64,000 nucleotides of DNA from Bradyrhizobium sp. NDS-1 (GCF_032918005.1 NZ_CP136628.1:1907501-1971500); one strand, 5' to 3'; counted from the first letter of the stretch, positions 1 to 9,387 are shown. Numbers and translations: made by a program. The notes: generated from the sequence alone by a model not told the origin.

Positions 1-1659
1 GAGATGAAGGCGCACCACAATCACGATCCGCACGCGGTCTATGAGACCCGCATGTACCGCGGCTTGCGCGCCATCGTGCAATGGTGCGTCAACCACCGCA
101 TCACCGTGGTGGTTGCGACCGTCGGCGTCTTCATCGCCTCGGTCGTCGGCTTCGGTCAGGTCCAGCAGCAGTTCTTCCCGCTGTCGGAGCGGCCCGAGCT
201 GTTCCTCCAGCTGCGCCTGCCCGAAGGCACCGCGTTCAACGTCACGGAAAAGGCGGTGAAGCAGGCCGAGACGCTGCTCAAGGACGACAAGGACATCGCG
301 ACCTATACCTCCTATGTCGGCCAGGGCTCGCCACGCTTCTGGCTCGGCCTCAATCCCCAGCTGCCGAACGAGGCCTTTGCCGAGATCGTCATCGTCGCCA
401 AGGGCGTGGAGGCGCGCGAGCGGATCAAGGCCAAGATCGAGAGCGCGGCGGCCGAGGGCTTCCTGTCCCAGGCGCGCGTGCGCGTCGACCGCTTCAATTT
501 CGGTCCGCCCGTTGGTTTCCCCGTCCAGTTCCGCGTGATCGGCCCCGACGCCAACAAGGTGCGCGAGATCGCTTATCAGGTCCGCGACGTCATGCGGCAG
601 AACAAGAACGTCCAGGACGTCCAGCTCGACTGGAACGAGCAGTCGCCCTACCTCAAGCTCGTCGTCGACCAGGACCGCGCCCGCGCCATGGGCCTGACCC
701 CGCAGGACGTCTCACAGGCGCTCGCGATGCTGATCTCGGGCGCGCAGGTCACGACCATCCGCGACGGCATCGAGAAGGTGGCCGTGGTCGCCCGCGCGGT
801 CCCGTCCGAGCGTCTCGACCTCGGCGGCGTCGGCGATCTCACCATCACCTCGCGCAACGGCGTTGCCGTGCCGCTGCAGCAGATCGCCAAGATCGAATAT
901 GCCCACGAGGAGCCGATCATGTGGCGGCGTAACCGCGACATGGCGATCACCGTGCGCTCCGACGTCGTCGACGGCGTGCAGGCGCCCGACGTCACGGGCC
1001 AGATCACGCCGAAGCTGAAGCCGATCATGGACCACCTCGAGCCGGCCTACCGCATCGAGCCGGGCGGCGCGTTCGAGGAATCGGCCAAGGGCAACGCCTC
1101 GATCTTCGTCCTCTTCCCGCTGATGGTCATGGTGATGCTGACGCTGCTGATGATCCAGCTTCAGAGCTTCTCGCGCCTGATCCTGGTGTTCCTGACCGCA
1201 CCGCTCGGCATCGTCGGCGCCTCCTTCGGCCTCAACGTCGCCAACGCCCCGTTCGGCTTCGTGGCGCTGCTCGGCCTGATCGCGCTCGCCGGCATGATCA
1301 TGCGCAACACGGTCATCCTGGTCGACCAGATCGAGACCGACGTCTCCCAAGGCATGACCCGGCGCGAGGCGATCGTGGAGGCCACCGTCCGCCGCGCCCG
1401 CCCGGTGGTGCTGACGGCGCTCGCCGCGATCCTCGCCATGATCCCGCTGTCGCGCTCGGCGTTCTGGGGCCCGATGGCGATCACCATCATGGGCGGCCTG
1501 TTCGTCGCGACGTTCCTGACGCTGCTGTACCTGCCGGGCCTCTATGCACTTTGGTTCAGGAAGAGCCTGGACGAGGCGGGTACCCCCGAGCAGCCTGCCG
1601 CGCCGCAGCATGGGAGCAATGACCCGCATGCTATTCCGCTTGCTGAAGCGGCTGAATAA
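1..1659 (+). CDS. RND efflux permease, C-terminal half (partial)
   Basis: The frame is already open at base 1, so this is the 3' part of a gene that begins upstream; the first in-window Met is internal. About 552 residues match the second half of an HAE1-type RND inner-membrane transporter. One membrane helix follows the VNHRIT segment (about residues 26-50), then comes the periplasmic porter/docking region with the family-typical LPEGTAFN and FPVQFRVIGPD stretches. A cluster of hydrophobic helices at about 365-525 includes the GMIMRNTVILVDQ and RRARPVVLTALAAILAMIPL segments of the last transmembrane block. The protein would export hydrophobic compounds by proton antiport together with a membrane fusion protein and outer membrane channel, presumably encoded upstream. 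A TetR regulator follows 34 bp later and is the likely local repressor. The substrate cannot be read from the sequence. Confidence 0.93.
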   Translation, partial: EMKAHHNHDPHAVYETRMYRGLRAIVQWCVNHRITVVVATVGVFIASVVGFGQVQQQFFPLSERPELFLQLRLPEGTAFNVTEKAVKQAETLLKDDKDIATYTSYVGQGSPRFWLGLNPQLPNEAFAEIVIVAKGVEARERIKAKIESAAAEGFLSQARVRVDRFNFGPPVGFPVQFRVIGPDANKVREIAYQVRDVMRQNKNVQDVQLDWNEQSPYLKLVVDQDRARAMGLTPQDVSQALAMLISGAQVTTIRDGIEKVAVVARAVPSERLDLGGVGDLTITSRNGVAVPLQQIAKIEYAHEEPIMWRRNRDMAITVRSDVVDGVQAPDVTGQITPKLKPIMDHLEPAYRIEPGGAFEESAKGNASIFVLFPLMVMVMLTLLMIQLQSFSRLILVFLTAPLGIVGASFGLNVANAPFGFVALLGLIALAGMIMRNTVILVDQIETDVSQGMTRREAIVEATVRRARPVVLTALAAILAMIPLSRSAFWGPMAITIMGGLFVATFLTLLYLPGLYALWFRKSLDEAGTPEQPAAPQHGSNDPHAIPLAEAAE

Positions 1660-1693
1660 GTGAGATGAAGTACTGACAGACGAGTCCTGACAG

Positions 1694-2293
1694 ATGGCCC
1701 TAATTTCGGAACATATCGAAAGCGACACCCGGGATCGTATTCTCGAGGTGGCGGAGCGGCTGTTCCGCCAGATCGGCTACCAGAAGACCACGGTGGGCGA
1801 CATCGCCAAGGAGCTCAGGATGAGCCCCGCCAACGTGTATCGCTTCTTCGAATCGAAGAAAGCGATCCATCAGGCGGTGGCGCAGGGCTTGATGGGCGAG
1901 GTCGAGCTCGAGGTGCAACGGATCGTGGCGCGTCCCGGTCCGGTACTGGAGCGCTTCCGCGAGCTGCTGACCACCATCCATCGCATGAACACCGAGCGCT
2001 ATGTCGGCGACAACAAGCTGCATGAGATGGTCGAGATCGCCATGGAGGAGGACTGGGACGTCTGCGTCAGCCACATGGAATGCATTGCCAGAATGATCGG
2101 CCAGGTGATCGCGCAAGGCGTGGCCTCCGGGGAATTCGAGGCGCCGGACCTGGAACTGGCTGCGCTCTGCTCGTGCACCGCGATGATGCGGTTCTTCCAC
2201 CCCCAGATGATCGCCCAGTGTGCCACCAAGCCGGGCCCCAACATCAACCAGATGATCGATTTCGTCATCGCGGGTCTGTCGCCGCGCCACTGA
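1694..2293 (+). CDS. TetR/AcrR family transcriptional regulator
   Basis: A 199-residue protein whose N-terminal 60 residues have the TetR helix-turn-helix layout: TRDRILEVAERLFRQIGY, then TTVGDIAKELRMSPANVYRFFESKKAI. The rest is an alpha-helical ligand-binding domain with no diagnostic motif. Such proteins repress their targets as dimers and release DNA on binding a small molecule. It lies 34 bp downstream of the RND permease on the same strand, the usual place for the pump's own regulator, so control of that pump is the simplest inference. I saw no convincing operator in the short gap. Confidence 0.92.
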   Translation: MALISEHIESDTRDRILEVAERLFRQIGYQKTTVGDIAKELRMSPANVYRFFESKKAIHQAVAQGLMGEVELEVQRIVARPGPVLERFRELLTTIHRMNTERYVGDNKLHEMVEIAMEEDWDVCVSHMECIARMIGQVIAQGVASGEFEAPDLELAALCSCTAMMRFFHPQMIAQCATKPGPNINQMIDFVIAGLSPRH

Positions 2294-2374
2294 CGGACGG
2301 CCGGTTTCCCCGTATAAGATGTCCGGCACGCCCTCGAAGGGCGAAATGACGGGCAGTAGCGGATCAACAAACTC

Positions 2375-2454
2375 CGTCATCGCGAGCGCAGCGAAGCAAA
2401 CCAGACCGTCTCCGCCGAGGGATTCTGGATTGCTTCGCTGCGCTCGCAATGACG
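2375..2454. repeat. Interspersed palindromic repeat, family A (copy 1)
   Basis: The element opens with CGTCATCGCGAGCGCAGCG and closes with the inverted counterpart GCTGCGCTCGCAATGACG. Inside are a second inverted pair around the AAGCAAACCAGA and TCTGGATTGCTT segments and a short unique centre. Related copies lie at 20933-21018 and 41047-41165. Its right edge supplies an in-frame ATG (2449) for the next gene, which is probably not the real start. Confidence 0.85.
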
Positions 2455-2469
2455 AAAAGGAAGCAGCGC

Positions 2470-3093
2470 GTGACCGAAAAAGACCTCTATTTCTACGAGC
2501 CCTCCAAGGGCCACGGCCTCAAGCACGATCCCTTCAATGCCATCATCGCGCCGCGTCCGATCGGCTGGATCTCCTCTCGCGACACCAGGGGCCACGTCAA
2601 TCTGGCGCCCTACAGCTTCTTCAATGCGTTCTGCTACGTGCCGCCGATCATCGGCTTCTCTTCCACCAACTGGAAGGACACGGTGGAGAACATCCAGCAG
2701 ACCGGTGAGTTCGTCTGGAATCTCGCCACGATGGAGCTCGCCAAGCACATGAACGCGACCGCCGCGCATGTCGCTCCCGAGGTCGATGAGTTCGAGGTCG
2801 CGGGCCTCACCGCGGTGCCCGGCAGGCTCGTCAACGTGCCGCGCGTGGCCGAGAGCCCGGTCGCCTTCGAGTGCAAGGTGTCCGACATCGTCCGTCTCAA
2901 GGGCGCAGACGGCAAGGAAGCCGACGCCTGGCTGACGCTGGGCGAGGTGGTCGCCGTCCACATCGACAAGGCCATGATCAAGGATGGCGTCTACCAGACC
3001 GCCGCCGCCCACCCGATCGTCCGCGCCGGCCGCCGCGGCGATTATTTCGAGATCAAGCCGGAAAACATGTTCGAGATGGTGCGGCCGGATTAA
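2470..3093 (+). CDS. Flavin reductase family protein (FMN-binding split barrel)
   Basis: A 207-residue protein of the flavin reductase-like, FMN-binding split-barrel family. Typical features are IIAPRPIGWISSRDTRGHVNLAPYS near the N-terminus, then FSSTNWKDTVENI and EFVWNLATMELA. Relatives bind FMN and reduce it with NAD(P)H or act as small flavoenzymes; the partner is unknown. I place the start at GTG 2470, 8 bp after AAGGA. The in-frame ATG at 2449 lies inside the terminal arm of an interspersed repeat and would add seven basic residues (MTKRKQR) with no family support. It appears monocistronic. Confidence 0.85.
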   Translation: MTEKDLYFYEPSKGHGLKHDPFNAIIAPRPIGWISSRDTRGHVNLAPYSFFNAFCYVPPIIGFSSTNWKDTVENIQQTGEFVWNLATMELAKHMNATAAHVAPEVDEFEVAGLTAVPGRLVNVPRVAESPVAFECKVSDIVRLKGADGKEADAWLTLGEVVAVHIDKAMIKDGVYQTAAAHPIVRAGRRGDYFEIKPENMFEMVRPD

Positions 3094-3116
3094 GGCCGCC
3101 GCTTCGCTCTCGCCGC

Positions 3117-3157
3117 CGTCATTCCGGGGCTCGCGCTTCGCGTACTCCGGAATGACG
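3117..3157. repeat. Interspersed palindromic repeat, family B (short copy)
   Basis: CGTCATTCCGGGGC at the left and ACTCCGGAATGACG at the right are inverted, with GCTCGCGCTTCGCG between them. It resembles a longer copy at 36718-36819 and a decayed one at 9813-9851. It starts about 24 bp after the flavin reductase stop and may also end that transcript as a hairpin. Confidence 0.75.
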
Positions 3158-3184
3158 TGGAGAGATCTCGCCTGCTCCCCTCCC

Positions 3185-3210
3185 GGAACTGCCCGCGCAC
3201 CCTGGCCGTT
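3185..3210 (+). promoter_or_regulatory. Possible EcfG-type promoter (GGAAC-N17-CGTT)
   Basis: GGAAC at 3185 and CGTT at 3207 are separated by 17 bases, one of the two spacings accepted for alphaproteobacterial general-stress sigma factor EcfG. It is 110 bp upstream of the acyl-CoA dehydrogenase start, further than the other two candidates in this window. About one chance match per 64 kb is expected, so this one is weak. Confidence 0.25.
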
Positions 3211-3319
3211 ATGGTCCGGGGGCCGCCCGGCCGCGTCAATTTTGCAGGCGAAGTGTTCGCCTCCGCGCGCCAGTTTCCGCTAAAATGCCCGACAACCGCG
3301 CCGATGCACGAGGTCAGCC

Positions 3320-5587
3320 ATGAGCTTCCGCCGCGACACCCTGACAAAGCCGATCTTCTCCTGGGCACGCGGCGTGCTGCCGGCGATGTCCGACACCGAA
3401 CGCGAGGCGCTGGAGGCGGGCGACGTCTGGTGGGACGCCGACCTCTTCACCGGCAACCCTGACTGGTCGAAGCTTCTGAAGATCCCGCAGGCGACGCTGA
3501 CCAGCGAGGAGCAGGCCTTCCTGAACGGCCCAGTCGACGAGCTCTGCGCCATGCTCGACGAGTGGAAGATCTTCTGGGAATGGCGCGACCTGCCGCCGGA
3601 CGTCTGGCACTTCGTCAAGCGCGAGAAATTCTTCGGCATGATCATCCCGAAGGAATTCGGCGGCCTCGGTTTCTCGCCCTATGCGCATTCGGAAGTCGTG
3701 CGCAAGATCTCGACGCGCTCGATCGCGGCGGCGGTCACGGTGATGGTGCCGAACTCGCTCGGGCCCGGCGAACTGCTGATGCGCTTCGGCACGAAGGAGC
3801 AGCAGGCGCGCTGGCTACCGCGGCTCGCCGACGGCCGTGACATTCCCTGCTTCGGCCTCACCAGCCCCGAAGCCGGCTCTGACGCGGCCTCGATGATCGA
3901 CACCGGCATCATCTGCAAGGGCGAGTTCGAGGGCCGCGAAGTCCTCGGCCTCAGGCTCAACTGGCACAAGCGTTACATCACGCTCGGCCCGGTCGCGACG
4001 CTCCTGGGTCTCGCCTTCAAGGCCTCTGATCCCGATCATCTCGTCGGTGATCAGGAAGAGCTCGGCATCACTGTGGCCCTGATCCCGACCAATTTGCCCG
4101 GCGTCGAGATCGGCCAGCGCCATCTGCCGTCGATGCAGGTGTTCCAGAACGGCCCGAACCGAGGGCGCGACGTCTTCATTCCGCTCGACTACGTCATCGG
4201 CGGCAAGGAGCGGCTGGGGCAGGGCTGGAAGATGCTGATGACGGCGCTGGCCGCCGGCCGCGGCATCTCGCTGCCGTCGCTCTCTGCTGCGGGTGCCGCC
4301 TATGCGGCGCGCACCACCGGCGCCTATGCCCGCATCCGCGAGCAGTTCGGCATCTCCATCTCTAAGTTCGAAGGCGTCGAGGAGCCGCTCGCGCGCATCG
4401 TCGCGACAGCCTATCAGCTCGATGCAGCACGTCGGCTGACCTGCGCGGCGCTCAATGCCGGCGTTCATCCCGCCGTCATCTCCGGCATCATGAAGCTGCA
4501 TGCGACCGAGCGGATGCGGACCGCGATCGACGATGCCATGGACATCCATGGCGGCAAGGCCGTGATCGACGGCCCGCAAAACTATCTCGGCAATCTGCAC
4601 CGCGCCGTGCCGGTCGGCATCACGGTGGAAGGCGCCAACATCCTGACCCGCAACCTCATCGTGTTCGGCCAGGGCGCCATCCGTGCGCATCCCTATCTGC
4701 TCGACGAAATGAATGCGCTCGCCGACACCGATCGCGACCGCGGGCTCACCGCGTTCGACAAAGCGTTCTGGAAGCATGTCGGCCACAGCTTCCGGACCCT
4801 GTTCCGCGCGTTCGGCCGGAGCTGGACCTTTGGCGCGTTCGCGCTGGCGCCCGATGCTGGCGATGCCACCCCATTCTATCGCCAGCTCTCGCGCTATTCC
4901 GCCGCCTTCGCGCTCTGCGCCGACATGGCGCTGCTGACGCTCGGCGGCGCGCTCAAGCGCAAGGAGATGCTGTCGGCGCGCTTTGGCGACATCCTGTCTG
5001 AACTTTATCTGCTCTCGGCTGCGCTGAAGCGCTGGCAGGACGAGGGCCGGCAGAAGGAGGACTTTGCCGCGCTGGAATGGTGCATGGCGACGGGCTTCAA
5101 GACCATCGAGAACCGGTTCGCCGAGATCCTCGCCAATCTACCGAACCGCTTCGTCGCCGCCTTCCTCAAGCTCGTGGTCCAGCCGTTCGGCGCCCGCGTC
5201 CTCGGCCCCTCCGACCGCGTCGTGCACCAATGCGCCGGCATCGTGCTGGAGCCCTCGGCGGCGCGTGAGCGGTTGACGCCCGATTTGGCCCATGTCGATG
5301 ACGACGGCGGCTTTGCCCGGCTGGAGCGCGCCTTCAAGTTGGTCGCTGGCACGGACGCCATCGCCAAGCGCATGCGCGCGGCGCATGTTCGCAACTGGGA
5401 GGAAGCTGTCGCCAAAGGCGTGATCACGCAGGCCGAGGGCGAGCAAATCTCTGCCGCCCGCAAAGCCGTCAACGAAGTGATCGAGGTCGACGATTTCGCC
5501 CCGGAGGCCCTGTCGCCGATTTACAGGAAAGCCGGCGACGTGCATCAGTTCTTCCAGGAACTCGGTGAACAGAGGGCGGCGAGCTGA
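3320..5587 (+). CDS. fadE: Acyl-CoA dehydrogenase, FadE type
   Basis: A 755-residue acyl-CoA dehydrogenase, the FAD enzyme that makes trans-2-enoyl-CoA in the first step of beta-oxidation. After about 80 N-terminal residues come the acyl-CoA dehydrogenase N-terminal, middle and C-terminal domains, including GLTSPEAGSDAASM, AAGRGISLPSLS and DAMDIHGGKAVIDGP. A long extra C-terminal region (from about residue 470) matches the DUF1974 extension of FadE. It is a little shorter than E. coli FadE because the membrane-anchor N-terminus is missing. ATG 3320 follows a GAGG motif. The gene overlaps the thiolase by one base (TGATG) and heads a four-gene beta-oxidation operon. Confidence 0.92.
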   Translation: MSFRRDTLTKPIFSWARGVLPAMSDTEREALEAGDVWWDADLFTGNPDWSKLLKIPQATLTSEEQAFLNGPVDELCAMLDEWKIFWEWRDLPPDVWHFVKREKFFGMIIPKEFGGLGFSPYAHSEVVRKISTRSIAAAVTVMVPNSLGPGELLMRFGTKEQQARWLPRLADGRDIPCFGLTSPEAGSDAASMIDTGIICKGEFEGREVLGLRLNWHKRYITLGPVATLLGLAFKASDPDHLVGDQEELGITVALIPTNLPGVEIGQRHLPSMQVFQNGPNRGRDVFIPLDYVIGGKERLGQGWKMLMTALAAGRGISLPSLSAAGAAYAARTTGAYARIREQFGISISKFEGVEEPLARIVATAYQLDAARRLTCAALNAGVHPAVISGIMKLHATERMRTAIDDAMDIHGGKAVIDGPQNYLGNLHRAVPVGITVEGANILTRNLIVFGQGAIRAHPYLLDEMNALADTDRDRGLTAFDKAFWKHVGHSFRTLFRAFGRSWTFGAFALAPDAGDATPFYRQLSRYSAAFALCADMALLTLGGALKRKEMLSARFGDILSELYLLSAALKRWQDEGRQKEDFAALEWCMATGFKTIENRFAEILANLPNRFVAAFLKLVVQPFGARVLGPSDRVVHQCAGIVLEPSAARERLTPDLAHVDDDGGFARLERAFKLVAGTDAIAKRMRAAHVRNWEEAVAKGVITQAEGEQISAARKAVNEVIEVDDFAPEALSPIYRKAGDVHQFFQELGEQRAAS

Positions 5588-6870
5588 TGGCACGACCGGT
5601 TTTCATCGTCGACGGCAGTCGCACGCCGTTCCTGAAGGCGCGCTCGGGGCCGGGGCCGTTCACGCCGGTCGATCTCGCCGTGCAATGCGGCCGGCCGCTG
5701 CTGGCGCGCCAGCCGTTCTCTCCAACTGATTTCGACCAGGTCATCCTCGGCTGCGTCAATGTGATCGCCGATGAGATGAACCCGGCCCGTGTCGCCACGC
5801 TCCGCCTCGGCATGGGCGAGGACATGGTCGCCTTCACCGTGCAGATCAATTGCGGCTCCGGCATGCAGTCGATCGACACCGCCTATCGCTACATCCGCGA
5901 GGGCCATGCCGACATGGTCCTCGCTGGAGGCACCGAGGCGCTGAGCCACGCGCCGCTGGTCTGGCCCAATTCGGGCGTGCGCTGGTTCGCCGGCCTCGCC
6001 ACGGCCAAGGGCATGGCCGCGAAGCTCGCTGCCGCGTTCAAGCTGCGGCCGCGCTATCTCAAGCCGATCATCGGCCTCGAACGCGGGCTGACCGATCCGA
6101 TCACCGATCTGAACATGGGCCAGACTGCCGAGGTCGTCGGCCATCTCTTCGGCATCACCCGCGCACAGTCCGATGCCTATGCCGCCGAAAGCCACCGCAG
6201 GCTGGCGCATGCGCAAGGCGCGGGCTTCCTCAAGGGCGAGGTCGAGACCGTGTTCGCGCGCGACGGAAAATTCTTTGATCACGACGACGGCGTGCGCCCG
6301 GACTCCACGGCCGAGACGCTGGCAAAGCTGAAGCCGGTGTTCGAGCGCCCCTGGGGCCAGGTCACCGCCGGCAATTCCTCGCAGATCACCGATGGCGCCT
6401 CCTGGGTGATCCTCGCCTCCGACGCCGCGGTCGCAAAGCACAAGCTGACGCCGAAAGCCGCGATCGTCGACAGCAACTGGGCCGCGCTCGATCCCGGCAT
6501 TATGGGACTCGGCCCGGTGATGTCGGCAACGCCGCTGCTCCGGCGCAACGGCCTGACCCTTCACGACGTCGAGACCTGGGAGCTGAACGAGGCCTTTGCC
6601 ACGCAAGTGCTCGGCTGCCTCGCCGCCTGGAACGACGACAAATTCTGCCGCGAGATCCTCGGTCTCGACGGCGCGGCCGGTGAGATCGATCGTGGCAAGC
6701 TCAACGTCGATGGCGGCGCGATCTCGCTCGGCCATCCCGTCGGCACCTCCGGCAACCGCATCGTGCTGCATCTCGTCAACGCGATGAAGCGGCTGGGAAC
6801 GCGTCGCGGTGTTGCGACCGAGTGCATCGGTGGCGGGCTAGGTGGGGCCATGCTGATCGAGGCGGTGTGA
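5587..6870 (+). CDS. fadI: Acetyl-CoA acyltransferase (thiolase)
   Basis: A 427-residue thiolase carrying out the last step of beta-oxidation, CoA-dependent cleavage of 3-ketoacyl-CoA. The acyl-accepting cysteine is Cys89 in QINCGSGMQS. The C-terminal GGAISLGHPVGTSGNR holds the catalytic His, and CIGGGLGGAM has the second cysteine. NEAFATQ is also in place. Length and the long central insertion (about residues 130-190) fit the FadI subgroup better than biosynthetic PhaA-type thiolases; the symbol is by similarity. It overlaps fadE by one base and is followed 2 bp later by the FadJ-like gene, so the thiolase and multifunctional subunits are made together. Confidence 0.9.
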   Translation: MARPVFIVDGSRTPFLKARSGPGPFTPVDLAVQCGRPLLARQPFSPTDFDQVILGCVNVIADEMNPARVATLRLGMGEDMVAFTVQINCGSGMQSIDTAYRYIREGHADMVLAGGTEALSHAPLVWPNSGVRWFAGLATAKGMAAKLAAAFKLRPRYLKPIIGLERGLTDPITDLNMGQTAEVVGHLFGITRAQSDAYAAESHRRLAHAQGAGFLKGEVETVFARDGKFFDHDDGVRPDSTAETLAKLKPVFERPWGQVTAGNSSQITDGASWVILASDAAVAKHKLTPKAAIVDSNWAALDPGIMGLGPVMSATPLLRRNGLTLHDVETWELNEAFATQVLGCLAAWNDDKFCREILGLDGAAGEIDRGKLNVDGGAISLGHPVGTSGNRIVLHLVNAMKRLGTRRGVATECIGGGLGGAMLIEAV

Positions 6871-6872
6871 CC

Positions 6873-8969
6873 ATGGATTCCAAGATCATGACCGCGCTCG
6901 CGGATCGCGTGCTGACGCTCGGGCCCACGCCCGCGCCCGACAGCCCGTACAGGCACTTCAAGCTGACGCGCGATGCCGACGGGGTCGCCTGGCTCTTGTT
7001 CGATCGCACCGATGCCAGCGCCAACACGCTCTCCTCCGAGGTGATGGAGGAATTCGACGCCGTGCTCGCGGCAATCGAAACTGAGCGTCCCGCCGGTCTC
7101 GTGATCCGCTCCGCAAAACCGTCCGGCTTCATCGCGGGCGCCGACGTCAACGAATTCCGTGGCGCGTCCGATCCCGACATGGTGGAAACGCGCATCCGCG
7201 CCGCGCATGCGGTGATCGACCATCTGGAAGCCTTGAGGTTGCCGACGGTCGCGGTCATCCACGGCTTCTGCCTCGGCGGCGGGCTCGAGGTCGCGCTGGC
7301 CTGCCAATCGCGGATCGCCATCGACGGCGCGCGCTTCGGCTTCCCGGAGGTGATGCTGGGTCTGCATCCCGGCCTCGGCGGCACTGCGCGCTTCACCGCG
7401 CTGGTCAATCCGGTCCAGTCGATGTCCCTGATGCTGACCGGGCGCACCATCGACGCGCGCCGCGCCAGATCCCTCGACCTCGTCGACACCGTGACGCAGG
7501 AGCGCCACGTTCGTAACGCGGTGAAGGATGCGCTGTTTGGCCGACTGAAGCGGGCGCGGCCAGGCTTGCTGACGCGCGCGGCGAATGTCGGCCTCGTCCG
7601 CGGGCTGCTTGCCAAGCGTATGCGCTCGGAGGCGGCGAAGGCCGCATCCCGCGAGCATTATCCGGCGCCTTACGCGCTGATCGACCTATGGGAGACCCAT
7701 GGCGGCAGCAAGGCCGCGATGCTGAAGGCGGAGCAGGCTTCCTTCGCCAGGTTGATGGTGACCCCGACCGCCCAGAACCTGATCCGCGTCTTCTTCCTGC
7801 GCGAGCAGATGAAGAAGGCCGCAGGCAGCGGCAACTCCATCAAACACGTCCATGTCATCGGCGCCGGCGCCATGGGCGGCGACATTGCAGCTTGGGTTGC
7901 AGGGCAGGGGCTGCGCGTCTCGCTCGCCGACATGAAGGCGGAGCCGATTGCGGGCGCGGTGAAGCGCGCCAATGAGCTCTACGGCAAGATCATCCGCAAT
8001 CCGACCGACGTGCGCGACGCGCTGGATCGCCTCATCCCCGACATGAACGGGGAGGGCGTGCGCAGCGCCGATCTCATCATCGAGGCGGTGCCGGAGAAGC
8101 TCGAGCTCAAGCAGAAGGTCTATGCCAGCATAGAGCCTCGGATGAAGCCGGGCGCGATCCTCGCGACCAACACGTCGAGCATTCCGCTCCAGGATCTGCG
8201 AACCACGCTGGCGCGACCGGAGCGGCTGGTCGGCCTGCATTTCTTCAATCCGGTGTCGCGGTTGCAATTGGTCGAGGTCGTCAGCCATGACGGCGATGAC
8301 CCGCAGGTGCTGAAGCAGGCGCTCGCCTTCGTCGGTGCGATCGACCGGCTGCCACTGCCTGTGAAGAGCTCTCCGGGCTTTCTCGTCAACCGCGCGCTGA
8401 CGCCGTACATGCTGGAGGCGATGGTGATGCTGGACGAGAAGATCGACCAGCGCCTGATTGACGCGGCGGCCGAGCAGTTCGGCATGCCGATGGGGCCGAT
8501 CGAACTCGCCGATCAGGTCGGGCTCGACATCTGCCTCGACGTCGGTGACATGCTGCGCACCAAGTTCGGCGATCTCCTGCCGCCGACGCCGGCCTGGTTG
8601 CGCGAGAAAGTCGCCAAGGGCGAGCTCGGCCGCAAGACCGGCAAGGGCTTCTACACCTGGAAGGACGGCAAGGCGGAGAAGGCGCCGCTCCCCGAGACCG
8701 GCCCGCGCGTCACCGATCAGATGATCGACCGCCTGGTGCTACCGATGTCCAATGTCTGCGTCGCTGCGCTGCGCGAGGGCATCGTCGATGATGCCGATGC
8801 CGTCGATGGCGCCATGATCTTCGGCACCGGTTATGCACCATTCCGCGGTGGTCCGCTGAACTACGCGCGTACGCGTGGCCCGGAAAATGTCGTATCGACC
8901 TTGCGCGGGCTGGCCGAGCGATTCGGCGCGCGCTTTGCGCCCGATCCGGGCTGGGACAATTTCAGGTGA
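6873..8969 (+). CDS. fadJ: 3-hydroxyacyl-CoA dehydrogenase / enoyl-CoA hydratase fusion, FadJ-like
   Basis: A 698-residue fusion. The N-terminal crotonase domain (about 20-200) has the oxyanion-hole segments SGFIAGADVNEF and FCLGGGLEVALACQSRIA, plus FGFPEVMLGLHPGLGG. The NAD-binding domain starts near residue 325 (HVIGAGAMGGDIAAW) and includes NTSSIPL and HFFNPV. The C-terminal 3-hydroxyacyl-CoA dehydrogenase domain contains SSPGFLVNR and GRKTGKGFYTW. It performs hydration and dehydrogenation in beta-oxidation. ATG 6873 lies 2 bp after the thiolase stop; an in-frame start at 6822 lies inside the thiolase and adds no conserved sequence. Confidence 0.92.
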   Translation: MDSKIMTALADRVLTLGPTPAPDSPYRHFKLTRDADGVAWLLFDRTDASANTLSSEVMEEFDAVLAAIETERPAGLVIRSAKPSGFIAGADVNEFRGASDPDMVETRIRAAHAVIDHLEALRLPTVAVIHGFCLGGGLEVALACQSRIAIDGARFGFPEVMLGLHPGLGGTARFTALVNPVQSMSLMLTGRTIDARRARSLDLVDTVTQERHVRNAVKDALFGRLKRARPGLLTRAANVGLVRGLLAKRMRSEAAKAASREHYPAPYALIDLWETHGGSKAAMLKAEQASFARLMVTPTAQNLIRVFFLREQMKKAAGSGNSIKHVHVIGAGAMGGDIAAWVAGQGLRVSLADMKAEPIAGAVKRANELYGKIIRNPTDVRDALDRLIPDMNGEGVRSADLIIEAVPEKLELKQKVYASIEPRMKPGAILATNTSSIPLQDLRTTLARPERLVGLHFFNPVSRLQLVEVVSHDGDDPQVLKQALAFVGAIDRLPLPVKSSPGFLVNRALTPYMLEAMVMLDEKIDQRLIDAAAEQFGMPMGPIELADQVGLDICLDVGDMLRTKFGDLLPPTPAWLREKVAKGELGRKTGKGFYTWKDGKAEKAPLPETGPRVTDQMIDRLVLPMSNVCVAALREGIVDDADAVDGAMIFGTGYAPFRGGPLNYARTRGPENVVSTLRGLAERFGARFAPDPGWDNFR

Positions 8970-8976
8970 AACCGGC

Positions 8977-9387
8977 ATGAACGAACATGCGAATACCGGG
9001 CCGGGCGGCGATCTGTGCATCCGCACGCTGGCGATGCCTGCCGATACCAACGCCAATGGCGACATCTTCGGCGGCTGGCTGCTGAGCCAGATGGATGTCG
9101 GCGGCGGCGTGTTTGCGTCAAAGGCCGCGAAGTCGCGTACCGTGACGGTTGCGATCGAGGCGATGAATTTTCGCAAGGCGGTCTATGTCGGCGATCTCGT
9201 GTCGGTCTACGCCAATCTCGTCCGCGTCGGCCGTACCTCGCTCACCGTGCATCTGGAAGCCTGGGCGCTTCGCCGCGGCGAAGAGCATCCGTTCCTCGTC
9301 ACCGACGGCAACTTCACCTACGTCTCGATCGACGAGCACGGGCGCCCGCAAGCGGTTCGTCCGACCGGCACGACGATAGCGACGTAG
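8977..9387 (+). CDS. Acyl-CoA thioesterase, YciA-like hotdog protein
   Basis: A 136-residue single-hotdog protein with the YciA/BACH signature: LAMPADTNANGDIFGGWLLSQMD holds the family Asn-Gly-Asp-x-Phe-Gly-Gly motif, followed by VAIEAMNFRKAVYVGDLVSVYA. These enzymes hydrolyse acyl-CoA to free acid and CoA in the cytoplasm, relieving CoA sequestration. It starts 7 bp after fadJ and ends the beta-oxidation operon. A small inverted repeat, GCGCCG/CGGCGC at 9427-9445, follows without a T-run. Confidence 0.88.
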   Translation: MNEHANTGPGGDLCIRTLAMPADTNANGDIFGGWLLSQMDVGGGVFASKAAKSRTVTVAIEAMNFRKAVYVGDLVSVYANLVRVGRTSLTVHLEAWALRRGEEHPFLVTDGNFTYVSIDEHGRPQAVRPTGTTIAT

